Program-made: the position numbers and the translations under genes
In this document: positions 1 to 5,495 of the stretch, one piece after another
Numbering within the stretch: position 1 is the stretch's first letter
Layout of the letters: each line of letters starts with the position of its first letter
Origin: Quisquiliibacterium sp.
Lineage (GTDB): Bacteria > Pseudomonadota > Gammaproteobacteria > Burkholderiales > Burkholderiaceae_E
DNA length: 7,160 nucleotides
NCBI GenBank assembly: GCA_030830765.1
Contig: JAURMJ010000369.1
Coordinates: forward strand, 1-7,160
Direction: 5' to 3'
The notes under the pieces: generated by a model
Database searches by the model: none
The model's input: the letters and a program-made list of their open reading frames with translations, nothing else
Told to the model about the DNA's origin: nothing

Positions 1-613
1 CGCCATATTCGTCATCACGCTGATTGGCGACTGGCGACAGAAATTCATGGATCAGGAAACCGTGCGCGCCATGGATCTCGACCACATCGAATCCAGCCTT
101 GTTGGCGCGCGCCGCGGCCAGTCCGAAGGACTTCACCAGTTCAGCGATTTCTTCCTGGGTCAGAGCCCGTGGGACCGGCGACCGATCATCAGAGGCGATG
201 GCGCTCGGAGCAACCAGTTCCCAGGCATCCCAGTCCTCGATAGAGTCATCCCTTTGCAGCGGCTTACCGCCTTCCCAAGGACGTCCAATACGTGCCTTGC
301 GCCCGGAATGCCCGAGCTGAATCCCGATTGCGGCATCACAACCGTGGACAAAATCCACGATCCGGGCCAACCCAGGAATGAAAGCGTCATCCCAGAGCCC
401 CAGATCACCAACCGTCCCACAACCGCCCCGATCCACTTTGGTCGATTCGACGATCACCAGCCCGGCCCCACCGGCCGCATAGCGCCCCGCATTCATCAGA
501 TGCCAGTCGTTGGCAAAACCATTCACGGCGGAATATTGGTGCATCGGCGCAACAACGACGCGATTCTTGAGCGTGAGACCACGGATCTCTAGCGGAGTGA
601 ACAGTTGGGGCAT
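1..613 (-). CDS. Old Yellow Enzyme family NADH:flavin oxidoreductase, N-terminal part (cut by window edge)
   Basis: Only the first 204 residues are in the window; the 3' end lies left of position 1. The protein opens MPQLFTPLEI and follows the FMN-binding TIM-barrel pattern of the YqjM/XenA-like class: N17RV near the first strand, P23MHQYSA, W37H, an FMN-contacting Q99LGH with SGRK after it, and the substrate-binding His pair in IHGAH (H181, H184) followed by HEFLSP and the start of the conserved R-DDEYGG stretch. Family members are cytoplasmic FMN enzymes that reduce activated C=C bonds or nitro groups with NAD(P)H; the substrate here cannot be told. The class usually has Cys where this protein has His25. 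The ATG at 613 matches the family N-terminus; an in-frame ATG two codons upstream (619) is possible, and neither has a clear Shine-Dalgarno. The gene is divergent from cysK. Usual length is about 360-370 residues, but longer dienoyl-CoA-reductase-like fusions exist and cannot be excluded. Confidence 0.93.
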   Translation of the reverse strand, partial: MPQLFTPLEIRGLTLKNRVVVAPMHQYSAVNGFANDWHLMNAGRYAAGGAGLVIVESTKVDRGGCGTVGDLGLWDDAFIPGLARIVDFVHGCDAAIGIQLGHSGRKARIGRPWEGGKPLQRDDSIEDWDAWELVAPSAIASDDRSPVPRALTQEEIAELVKSFGLAAARANKAGFDVVEIHGAHGFLIHEFLSPVANQRDDEYG

Positions 614-642
614 TGTCATTGGGATCAGCGCAATATTGGGAA

Positions 643-671
643 GTTAGAGGGTGGGCACTGTTTTTCTTGAA
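643..671 (-). promoter_or_regulatory. Weak candidate sigma70-like promoter for the Old Yellow Enzyme gene
   Basis: Read on the minus strand, TTCAAG (671-666) and TCTAAC (648-643) are separated by 17 bases and would start transcription about 20 bases before the ATG. Each hexamer is only a partial match to consensus (about 3/6 and 4/6). The -35 hexamer touches the end of the octamer repeat, and an 8-base palindrome CAATATTG (631-638) lies just downstream. This rests on spacing and position only. Confidence 0.22.
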
Positions 672-716
672 TCGAAGAATCGAAGAATCGAAGAATCGAA
701 GAATCGAAGAATCGAC
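669..716. repeat. Tandem octamer repeat (GAATCGAA), six units
   Basis: Five perfect head-to-tail copies of GAATCGAA occupy 669-708 and a sixth copy with one final substitution (A to C) fills 709-716. The tract lies between the divergent Old Yellow Enzyme and cysK genes. It is open in translation on both strands, but the resulting peptides are simple repeats and not credible genes. A period of 8 is not a multiple of three, so the tract would not be tolerated inside a coding region if copy number varied; its intergenic place fits that. It is the kind of tract expected to gain or lose units by slipped-strand replication. Confidence 0.93.
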
Positions 717-718
717 GA

Positions 719-739
719 GGCAGGATAGCGCAGCCTGCC
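719..739. repeat. Inverted repeat GGCAGG / CCTGCC
   Basis: Six-base arms (719-724 and 734-739) flank a 9-base spacer, beginning three bases after the octamer tract. It abuts the longer inverted repeat that follows, sharing base 739. No T-run follows on either strand, so it does not look like an intrinsic terminator. Its role is unknown: operator half-sites or leader RNA structure are both possible. Confidence 0.5.
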
Positions 740-775
740 GACAGCACATGAAAAGGGGGCGCAAGTGTGCTGTCG
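739..775. repeat. Perfect 10-base inverted repeat CGACAGCACA / TGTGCTGTCG
   Basis: The arms are 739-748 and 766-775 with a 17-base purine-rich spacer containing A4G5. The 3' arm can alternatively pair within TGCTG-TCG-CAGCA (768-780), or its CTGTCG (770-775) can pair with a second CGACAG at 784-789. It therefore belongs to a set of mutually exclusive stems 140-210 bases upstream of cysK. No T-tract follows. It could be a dimeric regulator's binding site or a structured leader element. Confidence 0.6.
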
Positions 776-873
776 CAGCATTCCGACAGGAGAAATCAAG
801 GACCGCTCAAGCAGACAATCAGCGCCCTGGCAACATAGTCGAAGAGATGGACATGCCTGCCGAACTGTTCCAA

Positions 874-904
874 TTGGTCATAATTCAACTTTGATTCGTT
901 TAAT
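874..904 (+). promoter_or_regulatory. Weak candidate cysK promoter
   Basis: TTGGTC (874-879) and TTTAAT (899-904) resemble -35 and -10 hexamers but are 19 bases apart, longer than the preferred 17. An alternative -10 is CATAAT (879-884), without a convincing -35. The segment is the most AT-rich part of the region and sits 27-57 bases before the ATG, the expected place. Which hexamers are used cannot be settled by eye. Confidence 0.25.
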
Positions 905-930
905 CCGTACTCGCAATTCGGAAACCCAAA

Positions 931-1851
931 ATGAAAGTCGACAATATCCTCCAGGCCATTGGCAACACGCCACACGTTCGCATCAACCGGCTTTTCGGCC
1001 CGTCAGCTGAAGTCTGGATCAAGTCTGAGCGCAACAACCCAGGCGGTTCCATCAAGGACCGGATCGGCGTGGCCATGATCGAAGCGGCCGAGCGCGACGG
1101 CCAGCTCAAGCCCGGGGGGACGATCATCGAACCGACCTCGGGCAATACTGGTGTCGGCCTGGCGATGGCAGCCGCGGTCAAGGGCTACAAACTTGTCCTG
1201 GTAATGCCCGAGAGCATGTCCATCGAGCGTCGCCGACTGATGCTGGCTTATGGCGCGCAATTCGTCCTGACACCGCGTGAAAAAGGCATGTCGGGCGCAG
1301 TCGCTCGAGCTGCCGAACTGGTCGCACAGACCCCGGGCGCCTGGATGCCGCAGCAGTTTGAAAATCCGGCCAATATCGATGTCCACGTGAAGACGACCGC
1401 TCAGGAAATCCTGGCCGACTTCCCGGAAGGTCTGGATGCGCTGGTCACCGGGGTTGGCACGGGGGGTCACCTGACCGGCTGCGCCCAGGTTCTGAAGCAA
1501 GCCTGGCCAAACCTGAAGGTGTTCGCGGTCGAGCCGAAACTCTCGCCAGTGATTTCAGGTGGCGCACCAGCTCCGCACCCGATCCAGGGAATCGGTGCCG
1601 GTTTCATCCCGAAAAACCTGGATATCACGCTGCTTGACGGCGTCCTCCAGGTCGATGCCGAGGACGCTCGCGAAATGGCCCGTCGCAGCGCCACTCAGGA
1701 GGGTATACTGGTCGGGATCTCCTCGGGCGCCACGCTGATGGCCATTCAAATGGCACTCGACAAGCTGGGCCCGAAAACCCGGATCCTCGGATTCAACTAC
1801 GACACCGGCGAACGATACCTGTCGGTCGAAGGCTTCCTGCCCGTTGAGTAA
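931..1851 (+). CDS. cysK: Cysteine synthase (O-acetylserine sulfhydrylase), PLP-dependent
   Basis: This 306-residue cytoplasmic enzyme would make L-cysteine from O-acetylserine and sulfide. It has the fold-type II PLP signature in order: G11NTP near the N-terminus, the Schiff-base lysine K42 in PGGSIKDR, the substrate-binding T69SGNTG loop, QFENPAN (142-148), the phosphate-binding G176TGGHLTG loop, [11 protein letters not shown] (201-211), QGIGAGFIP (219-227), the cofactor-ring serine region GISSGA (262-267) and the C-terminal DTGERYLS. Length and the [16 protein letters not shown] segments fit CysK better than CysM, though the two are close. The ATG is preceded by GGAA with a 7-base gap. An MFS gene starts 18 bases after the stop, suggesting co-transcription. 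All expected catalytic residues are present. A duty on another nucleophile or acyl-serine is possible, since such paralogues are common in biosynthetic or degradative clusters. Confidence 0.93.
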   Translation: MKVDNILQAIGNTPHVRINRLFGPSAEVWIKSERNNPGGSIKDRIGVAMIEAAERDGQLKPGGTIIEPTSGNTGVGLAMAAAVKGYKLVLVMPESMSIERRRLMLAYGAQFVLTPREKGMSGAVARAAELVAQTPGAWMPQQFENPANIDVHVKTTAQEILADFPEGLDALVTGVGTGGHLTGCAQVLKQAWPNLKVFAVEPKLSPVISGGAPAPHPIQGIGAGFIPKNLDITLLDGVLQVDAEDAREMARRSATQEGILVGISSGATLMAIQMALDKLGPKTRILGFNYDTGERYLSVEGFLPVE

Positions 1852-1869
1852 AGCCAAAGAGACCTGACC

Positions 1870-3111
1870 ATGACCACCAGCGCCGCCGCACGCCAGTCTG
1901 CCCTCTGGGGCCTTCTGCTTCCTGCCACCCTGATCCTGATGTTAACGATGGGCGTTCGACAGGTCAGCGGCCTGTTCGTCTCCCCGATCAACACCTCAAC
2001 CGGCATCGGGATCGTCGGCATCAGTTTCGCGCTGGCGATCGGCCAGTTTGTCTGGGGAGCCTCGCAGCCGATCTTCGGCATCATTGCCGATCGCTTCGGC
2101 TTTGTGCCGGTCTTGATCACCGGCACGCTGGTCCTCGCCGCCGGCACCGCGCTCACACCGATGATGTCCTCGGAGATCGGTCTGGTGTTTACATTGGGCC
2201 TGCTCAGTGCAGCAGGCGCCGGGGCCGGCAGCTTCGCCATCCTGATCGGCGCGAGCGCCAGCCGCCTTCCCGCGGAAAAACGTTCATTCGCTGCAGGCGT
2301 GATCAACGCCGGTGGTTCGATGGGGCAGTTCATCTTTGCGCCTTTGACCGAGCGACTGATCGCGCTGACCGGCTGGATCAACACCATGCTGACGCTGGCC
2401 GTGATCTCCCTGCTGTCGATTCCGCTCGCGCTCAAGCTGCGGTCCCCCCGGGCATCGGCGGTTGCAGGTCAGGCTGGCGCCAGCGCGCCAGCGCCCGCGC
2501 CGGACAGTGGCCTGCGGAATCAGATGCGTCAGGCATTCGGTGACCGCAGCTACCTGCTGATTCATGCCGGATTTTTCACCTGTGGCTTTCATATTGCCTT
2601 TCTGATCACGCACCTGCCCGGTGAAATCGCACTGTGCAATCTGCCCACCACAGTCTCGGGAATTGCGATTGCGATCATCGGTCTGGCCAATGTTGTGGGC
2701 AGCCTCGGTTCGGGCTGGCTGGGATCCCGGTATCGGATGAAATACCTGCTGTTCTGGATGTATCTATCGCGCGCCATTCTGGTGCTGCTCTATCTGGCGG
2801 CTCCTAAAACCGCGGCAACGGTCTACCTGTTCGCCGCGGGTCTGGGCCTGACCTGGTTGTCCACAGTGCCGCCAACGGCCGGGTTGGTCGGAAAACTGTT
2901 CGGTGTGCGTTATCTGGCCACGCTGTTCGGTTTGACGTTGTTATCGCACCAGGTTGGCGGCTTTTTCGGTGCCTGGCTTGGCGGCATCTCTGTCGCGAAT
3001 ACCGGCAGTTTCACCTGGATGTTCATTGCGGATGCCGTACTGGCCGTCGCGGCGGCGCTGGTCCACCTGCCGATTCGTGAAGCGCCGCTTGAAAAGACTG
3101 CAGCGGCCTGA
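1870..3111 (+). CDS. Major facilitator superfamily (MFS) transporter, 12 predicted helices
   Basis: This 413-residue inner-membrane protein has twelve hydrophobic segments in two halves of six, joined by a polar, Ala/Pro-rich cytoplasmic loop at about 190-220 (APAPAPDSG). The MFS motif A appears after helix 2 as G70IIADRFG. The second half carries GFFTCGFHIAFLITHLP (234-250), and helices 10-11 include LGLTWLSTVPPTAG and GGFFGAWLGG, a pattern of the monocarboxylate/OFA-like part of MFS. It would move a small solute by proton or anion coupling; substrate and direction cannot be read. The ATG has a weak purine stretch (AAGAGA) about 8 bases upstream. It lies 18 bases from the genes on either side, so it probably shares a transcript with the cysteine synthase and the amidotransferase-fold peptidase. 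A metabolite exporter or an importer of an amino acid derivative are both plausible. Confidence 0.9.
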   Translation: MTTSAAARQSALWGLLLPATLILMLTMGVRQVSGLFVSPINTSTGIGIVGISFALAIGQFVWGASQPIFGIIADRFGFVPVLITGTLVLAAGTALTPMMSSEIGLVFTLGLLSAAGAGAGSFAILIGASASRLPAEKRSFAAGVINAGGSMGQFIFAPLTERLIALTGWINTMLTLAVISLLSIPLALKLRSPRASAVAGQAGASAPAPAPDSGLRNQMRQAFGDRSYLLIHAGFFTCGFHIAFLITHLPGEIALCNLPTTVSGIAIAIIGLANVVGSLGSGWLGSRYRMKYLLFWMYLSRAILVLLYLAAPKTAATVYLFAAGLGLTWLSTVPPTAGLVGKLFGVRYLATLFGLTLLSHQVGGFFGAWLGGISVANTGSFTWMFIADAVLAVAAALVHLPIREAPLEKTAAA

Positions 3112-3129
3112 CACCTGTCATAAAGTTTG

Positions 3130-3933
3130 ATGATGAGTCCGGAAACCCCGCTGAGAATCGGCCTGTCGGCTCGCCTGCTTCATCAGTCTCCAGCGGAACT
3201 CGGTTTCCGGGGAAAACCACTGCAGTATCTGGAACAGTCGGCCGCCCACTGGATCATGTCGCATGGGGCGATGGCGTTCATGATTCCAACCCTGTTGTCG
3301 GACACGCCCAACCGACGCGCGATGGTCACTGCGACGCATTACGCCGAACAACTCGATGGTCTGCTGCTGCAGGGTGGCGCTGATGTCGACCCACGTACCT
3401 ACGGGCAACAACCGCTACGCCCCGAATGGTCTGGCGACGAGATCCGCGACCGTTATGAACTGGCCTTGCTGCGAGCATTCATCGAACAGGGCAAACCGGT
3501 CTTTGGCATCTGCCGGGGCATGCAACTGCTCAATGTCGCCTACGGCGGAACACTGATTCAGGATATTGCCCAGCAGATTCCGGGCGCAGGCAGCCATGTC
3601 GACAGCTCGCTCTACGACGAACTGGTCCACGAAGTCTGCATCGCCCGAGACACGCCGCTCGCCAATGTCTTTGACAGCGCAGACCCTGTCCCGGTCATCA
3701 GCATCCATCATCAGTGCGTCGACCGCCTGGGCGAGGGGCTGATCGCCGCAGCTCACAGTCATCCGGATGGGCTCATTGAAGCCATCGTGGCCGACAGTCC
3801 GAACCTTGTGATCGGTGTGCAATGGCATCCGGAGTTTCATCCAAGCAGACGCTCGCCAGTGCTCGACTGCACACCGCTGCTGGAGATTTTCATGCAGGCT
3901 GCGCGCGCCAACCGGCATGGCGGTCGTGTGTAA
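3130..3933 (+). CDS. Class I glutamine amidotransferase-fold peptidase, PuuD-like (peptidase C26, gamma-glutamyl hydrolase)
   Basis: The catalytic triad of the C26/PuuD group is complete. Counting from a TTG at 3127 (subtract one from the ATG at 3130), the nucleophile is C129 in FGICRGMQLLNVAYGG, with H234 and E236 in VQWHPEFH. The oxyanion-strand motif LLLQGGADVDP (79-89) and SIHHQ (192-196) are also typical. Family members are cytoplasmic hydrolases of gamma-glutamyl amide bonds, such as gamma-glutamyl-GABA in putrescine breakdown; the genuine substrate here is unknown because no other putrescine-pathway genes are present. Length (about 267) is close to the usual 250. TTG, ATG and ATG codons are adjacent at 3127, 3130 and 3133, with no good ribosome site for any; I take the first ATG. 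It follows the MFS gene by 18 bases and is probably translated from the same message. Its stop is 12 bases from the stop of the converging MarR gene. Confidence 0.88.
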   Translation: MMSPETPLRIGLSARLLHQSPAELGFRGKPLQYLEQSAAHWIMSHGAMAFMIPTLLSDTPNRRAMVTATHYAEQLDGLLLQGGADVDPRTYGQQPLRPEWSGDEIRDRYELALLRAFIEQGKPVFGICRGMQLLNVAYGGTLIQDIAQQIPGAGSHVDSSLYDELVHEVCIARDTPLANVFDSADPVPVISIHHQCVDRLGEGLIAAAHSHPDGLIEAIVADSPNLVIGVQWHPEFHPSRRSPVLDCTPLLEIFMQAARANRHGGRV

Positions 3934-3945
3934 CCGACCAGCGCG

Positions 3946-4440
3946 TCAGTATTCGGCTGAGGACGCGGTCCTCTGAGACTGACGCCGATCCATTTTTTCC
4001 AGGATCAGCGACAAGGCGGCATTCACCTGATCGATCTGCCGATCATCAAGCTGTGCCAGTGCATCTGGAAGCAGGCCGGTCACGGGACCTGGCAACTGGG
4101 TCAGAAGCCGCTCACCGACCGGTGTCACGAACAGGTGAACGACGCGATGATCCGCATCGATGCGCTCGCGGCGGATCAGTCCGCGTTTTTGCATCTTGTC
4201 GAGCATGTTGCTGGTGGTCGATGGATGAATCGCCATCGTCTTGCCAAGCTCGGAGACGATCAGCCCAGGCGTGCGCGCAATTTCCGCCAGCGCCCAGGCC
4301 TGAGAAGCACTGATCCCAGTGGCTTCTGCACCGAAATGCACAGGCTCATGGGCACTACGGATGATCTCCCGCAGCTTCTGTAAAGCAGCGAGCGCATCGG
4401 GACGAGCGTCGCGCGGGGACATGAGATCGGCCTGATTCAT
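3946..4440 (-). CDS. MarR-family winged-helix transcriptional regulator
   Basis: This is a 164-residue repressor-type protein from the ATG at 4440. A central winged helix-turn-helix is clear: SQAWALAEIA, VSELGKTMAI, the recognition helix HPSTTSNMLDKMQKRGLI (72-89), and a wing with the D95ADHR motif followed by VHLFVT. N- and C-terminal helices would form the dimer interface. MarR proteins bind short palindromes and release them on binding small, often phenolic or oxidising, ligands. A near-palindrome over a -10 hexamer lies right before the start, fitting autorepression. The start is uncertain: a TTG at 4461 lies inside that palindrome and is unlikely; the ATG at 4440 would leave almost no leader, whereas the ATG at 4422 has AGG about 8 bases upstream. 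It lies 69 bases downstream of the dehydrogenase-fold gene on the same strand. Confidence 0.92.
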   Translation of the reverse strand: MNQADLMSPRDARPDALAALQKLREIIRSAHEPVHFGAEATGISASQAWALAEIARTPGLIVSELGKTMAIHPSTTSNMLDKMQKRGLIRRERIDADHRVVHLFVTPVGERLLTQLPGPVTGLLPDALAQLDDRQIDQVNAALSLILEKMDRRQSQRTASSAEY

Positions 4441-4446
4441 GCCCTG

Positions 4447-4467
4447 AGTATATTTGCGCAAAACTAC
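4447..4467 (-). promoter_or_regulatory. Candidate marR operator overlapping a -10 hexamer
   Basis: TTTGCGCAAA (4453-4462) is a perfect 10-base palindrome. With the outer GTA (4448-4450) and TAC (4465-4467) it makes a 20-base element in which 16 bases are symmetric. On the minus strand it overlaps TATACT (4452-4447), a 5/6 match to the -10 consensus, placing a start site near 4440. No convincing -35 lies 16-18 bases upstream. Size, symmetry and place fit a MarR dimer site. I see no second copy elsewhere in the window. Confidence 0.5.
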
Positions 4468-4509
4468 AGGCGATACCCCTTGCGCCCGTACTGCAGAAGC
4501 ATCACGGCT

Positions 4510-5295
4510 TCAAATCACTGCCGCTGAACACCCATCCATCGGCACAATGGCGCCCGAGACGTAGCTGGCACGATCAGAGGCCAGGAAAATCGCAACCTGC
4601 GCGACCTCGTCGGGCTGAGCCATCCGACCCATCGGGATTTTGGAAACCTCTTCGGCTAACACGTGCTCCTTGCTCTTTCCCTGTGCCCGCGCCGCCGCGA
4701 TCAGGCCCTCATCGACCCGATCTGTCTGAGTCAGACCCGGATTGATCGCGTTGATCCGTACCCCCTCTGCCGCATAAGCGCGCGCCATGCCGACCGTGGA
4801 CAGCATCAGTGCAGAATTAGCGGCACCGCCGGCGATGTGAAAAATACCGGCCTGCTTGCCGCCTTGTCCGATGATGTTGACAACGTTGCCCTTGCCGCGG
4901 GCCACCATCCGGTGCACGACCGGCTGGATCACATGCACATAGCTGAAATACTTGGCATTCATCGTCTGCTGGAAGGCCGCAGGATTGAGCTCCGCCGGCG
5001 CGAAGCGTTTTGCAGCACCGGCTGAATTGATCAGGATATCAATCGGACCGACCTCTTTTTCAATCTGCTCCACGACAGCTGCGGCTGCATCGCCGTCAAT
5101 CAGATCGGCTGCATAGCAACGCATCGAGAGCCCCTCGCTCGCCAGTGCTGCTGTTGCGGCAGCCAGATTCTCAGGGCTGCGAGAAACCCCGACGACAATC
5201 GCCCCTTCAGCTGCCAGCGCCCGCGCACAAGCCAGGCCGATGCCCTTGCTTGCTCCCGTCACCAGCGCAATCTTTCCGCTCAGGCCCAAATCCAT
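4510..5295 (-). CDS. Short-chain dehydrogenase/reductase-fold protein with non-canonical active site
   Basis: This 261-residue Rossmann-fold protein belongs to the classical SDR family by length and order: the dinucleotide-binding T13GASKGIG, a D64 in AADL, N90SAG, N113 of helix 4, INAINPG (181-187) and a C-terminal VSGAIVPMDG. The catalytic positions are unusual. By the family spacing (Ser, Tyr 13 later, Lys 4 later) they read G143, G156 and N160, in IIGQGG...HIAGGAANSAL. Divergent SDR subfamilies with an Asn in this GNAAL-like segment exist, so this is probably an inherited trait, not recent decay; the frame is intact and the nucleotide-binding half is well kept. Substrate is unknown. The start is the ATG at 5295, which has GGAG six bases upstream; a TTG at 5307 in frame lies before that site and is rejected. 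The MarR gene follows on the same strand. Confidence 0.9.
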   Translation of the reverse strand: MDLGLSGKIALVTGASKGIGLACARALAAEGAIVVGVSRSPENLAAATAALASEGLSMRCYAADLIDGDAAAAVVEQIEKEVGPIDILINSAGAAKRFAPAELNPAAFQQTMNAKYFSYVHVIQPVVHRMVARGKGNVVNIIGQGGKQAGIFHIAGGAANSALMLSTVGMARAYAAEGVRINAINPGLTQTDRVDEGLIAAARAQGKSKEHVLAEEVSKIPMGRMAQPDEVAQVAIFLASDRASYVSGAIVPMDGCSAAVI

Positions 5296-5301
5296 AGGTT
5301 T

Positions 5302-5305
5302 CTCC
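5302..5305 (-). promoter_or_regulatory. Ribosome-binding site deciding the SDR start
   Basis: GGAG on the minus strand, followed by a 6-base gap and ATG at 5295. It selects the 261-residue form over a TTG start four codons upstream. Confidence 0.8.
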
Positions 5306-5315
5306 AAGTTCGATC

Positions 5316-5361
5316 AAAAACGCAGTCTATGACGGGCCCGCAGCCCATGATGCCGTCTGCG
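5316..5361 (-). repeat. Hairpin with T5 tract in the leader of the SDR gene
   Basis: On the minus strand CGCAG (5361-5357) can pair with CTGCG (5325-5321), and TTTTT (5320-5316) follows at once. Inside, GACGG/CCGTC (5357-5353 with 5335-5331, sharing a base with the outer arm) or GGGC/GCCC can form smaller stems. It may be the terminator of the upstream metallo-beta-lactamase transcript or a leader structure of the SDR gene. The long interrupted loop makes it a poor intrinsic terminator. The SDR ribosome site begins 10 bases beyond the T-run. Confidence 0.35.
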
Positions 5362-5444
5362 AGTGACGATTGAAAATACGGTCCCACAAGACGGAACGGG
5401 AGGCGTAGCCGCCTTCGCCTGGGTAAGACTCCAGGATTCAACGT

Positions 5445-5474
5445 CCAGCGGCGATTTCGCCGTTCAGCAGCTGG
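5445..5474 (-). repeat. Nested inverted repeat downstream of the metallo-beta-lactamase gene
   Basis: CGGCGA-TT-TCGCCG (5449-5462) is a nearly perfect palindrome, flanked by outer arms CCAGC (5445-5449) and GCTGG (5470-5474). It begins about 20 bases after the stop codon at 5496. No T-run follows, so factor-independent termination is unlikely; a 3'-end protective stem or no function are possible. Confidence 0.35.
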
Positions 5475-5495
5475 CCCCGGCGGCTGCGCTGACTT

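Larger units (their letters stand above)
620..930. other. Divergent intergenic region between the Old Yellow Enzyme gene and cysK
   Basis: This 311-base stretch contains no credible gene. In order it holds the CAATATTG palindrome beside the flavoprotein start (631-638), the octamer tract, the two adjoining inverted repeats, and an AT-richer segment (about 870-910) where the cysK promoter would be expected, including a CCAATTGG palindrome at 870-877. A 15-codon reading frame at 847-894 (MDMPAELFQL...) has purines directly against its ATG rather than a properly spaced ribosome site, and I do not call it. Both divergent promoters should lie in this region. Confidence 0.75.

Noticed and set aside
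405..764. Minus-strand open frame through the repeat and into the Old Yellow Enzyme gene
   Set aside because: It overlaps the well-supported flavoprotein in another frame and owes much of its length to the repeat.
613..894. Plus-strand open frame through the octamer repeat
   Set aside because: Its middle is simple-repeat peptide, it lacks a ribosome site and family features, and it covers the region needed for two divergent promoters.
847..894. Fifteen-codon possible leader peptide before cysK
   Set aside because: There is no properly spaced ribosome site and no cysteine or serine enrichment expected of an amino-acid attenuator peptide.
1797..2435. Long minus-strand open frame opposite the MFS gene
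   Set aside because: It is a GC-rich antisense shadow; the plus-strand frame has twelve hydrophobic segments and MFS motifs.
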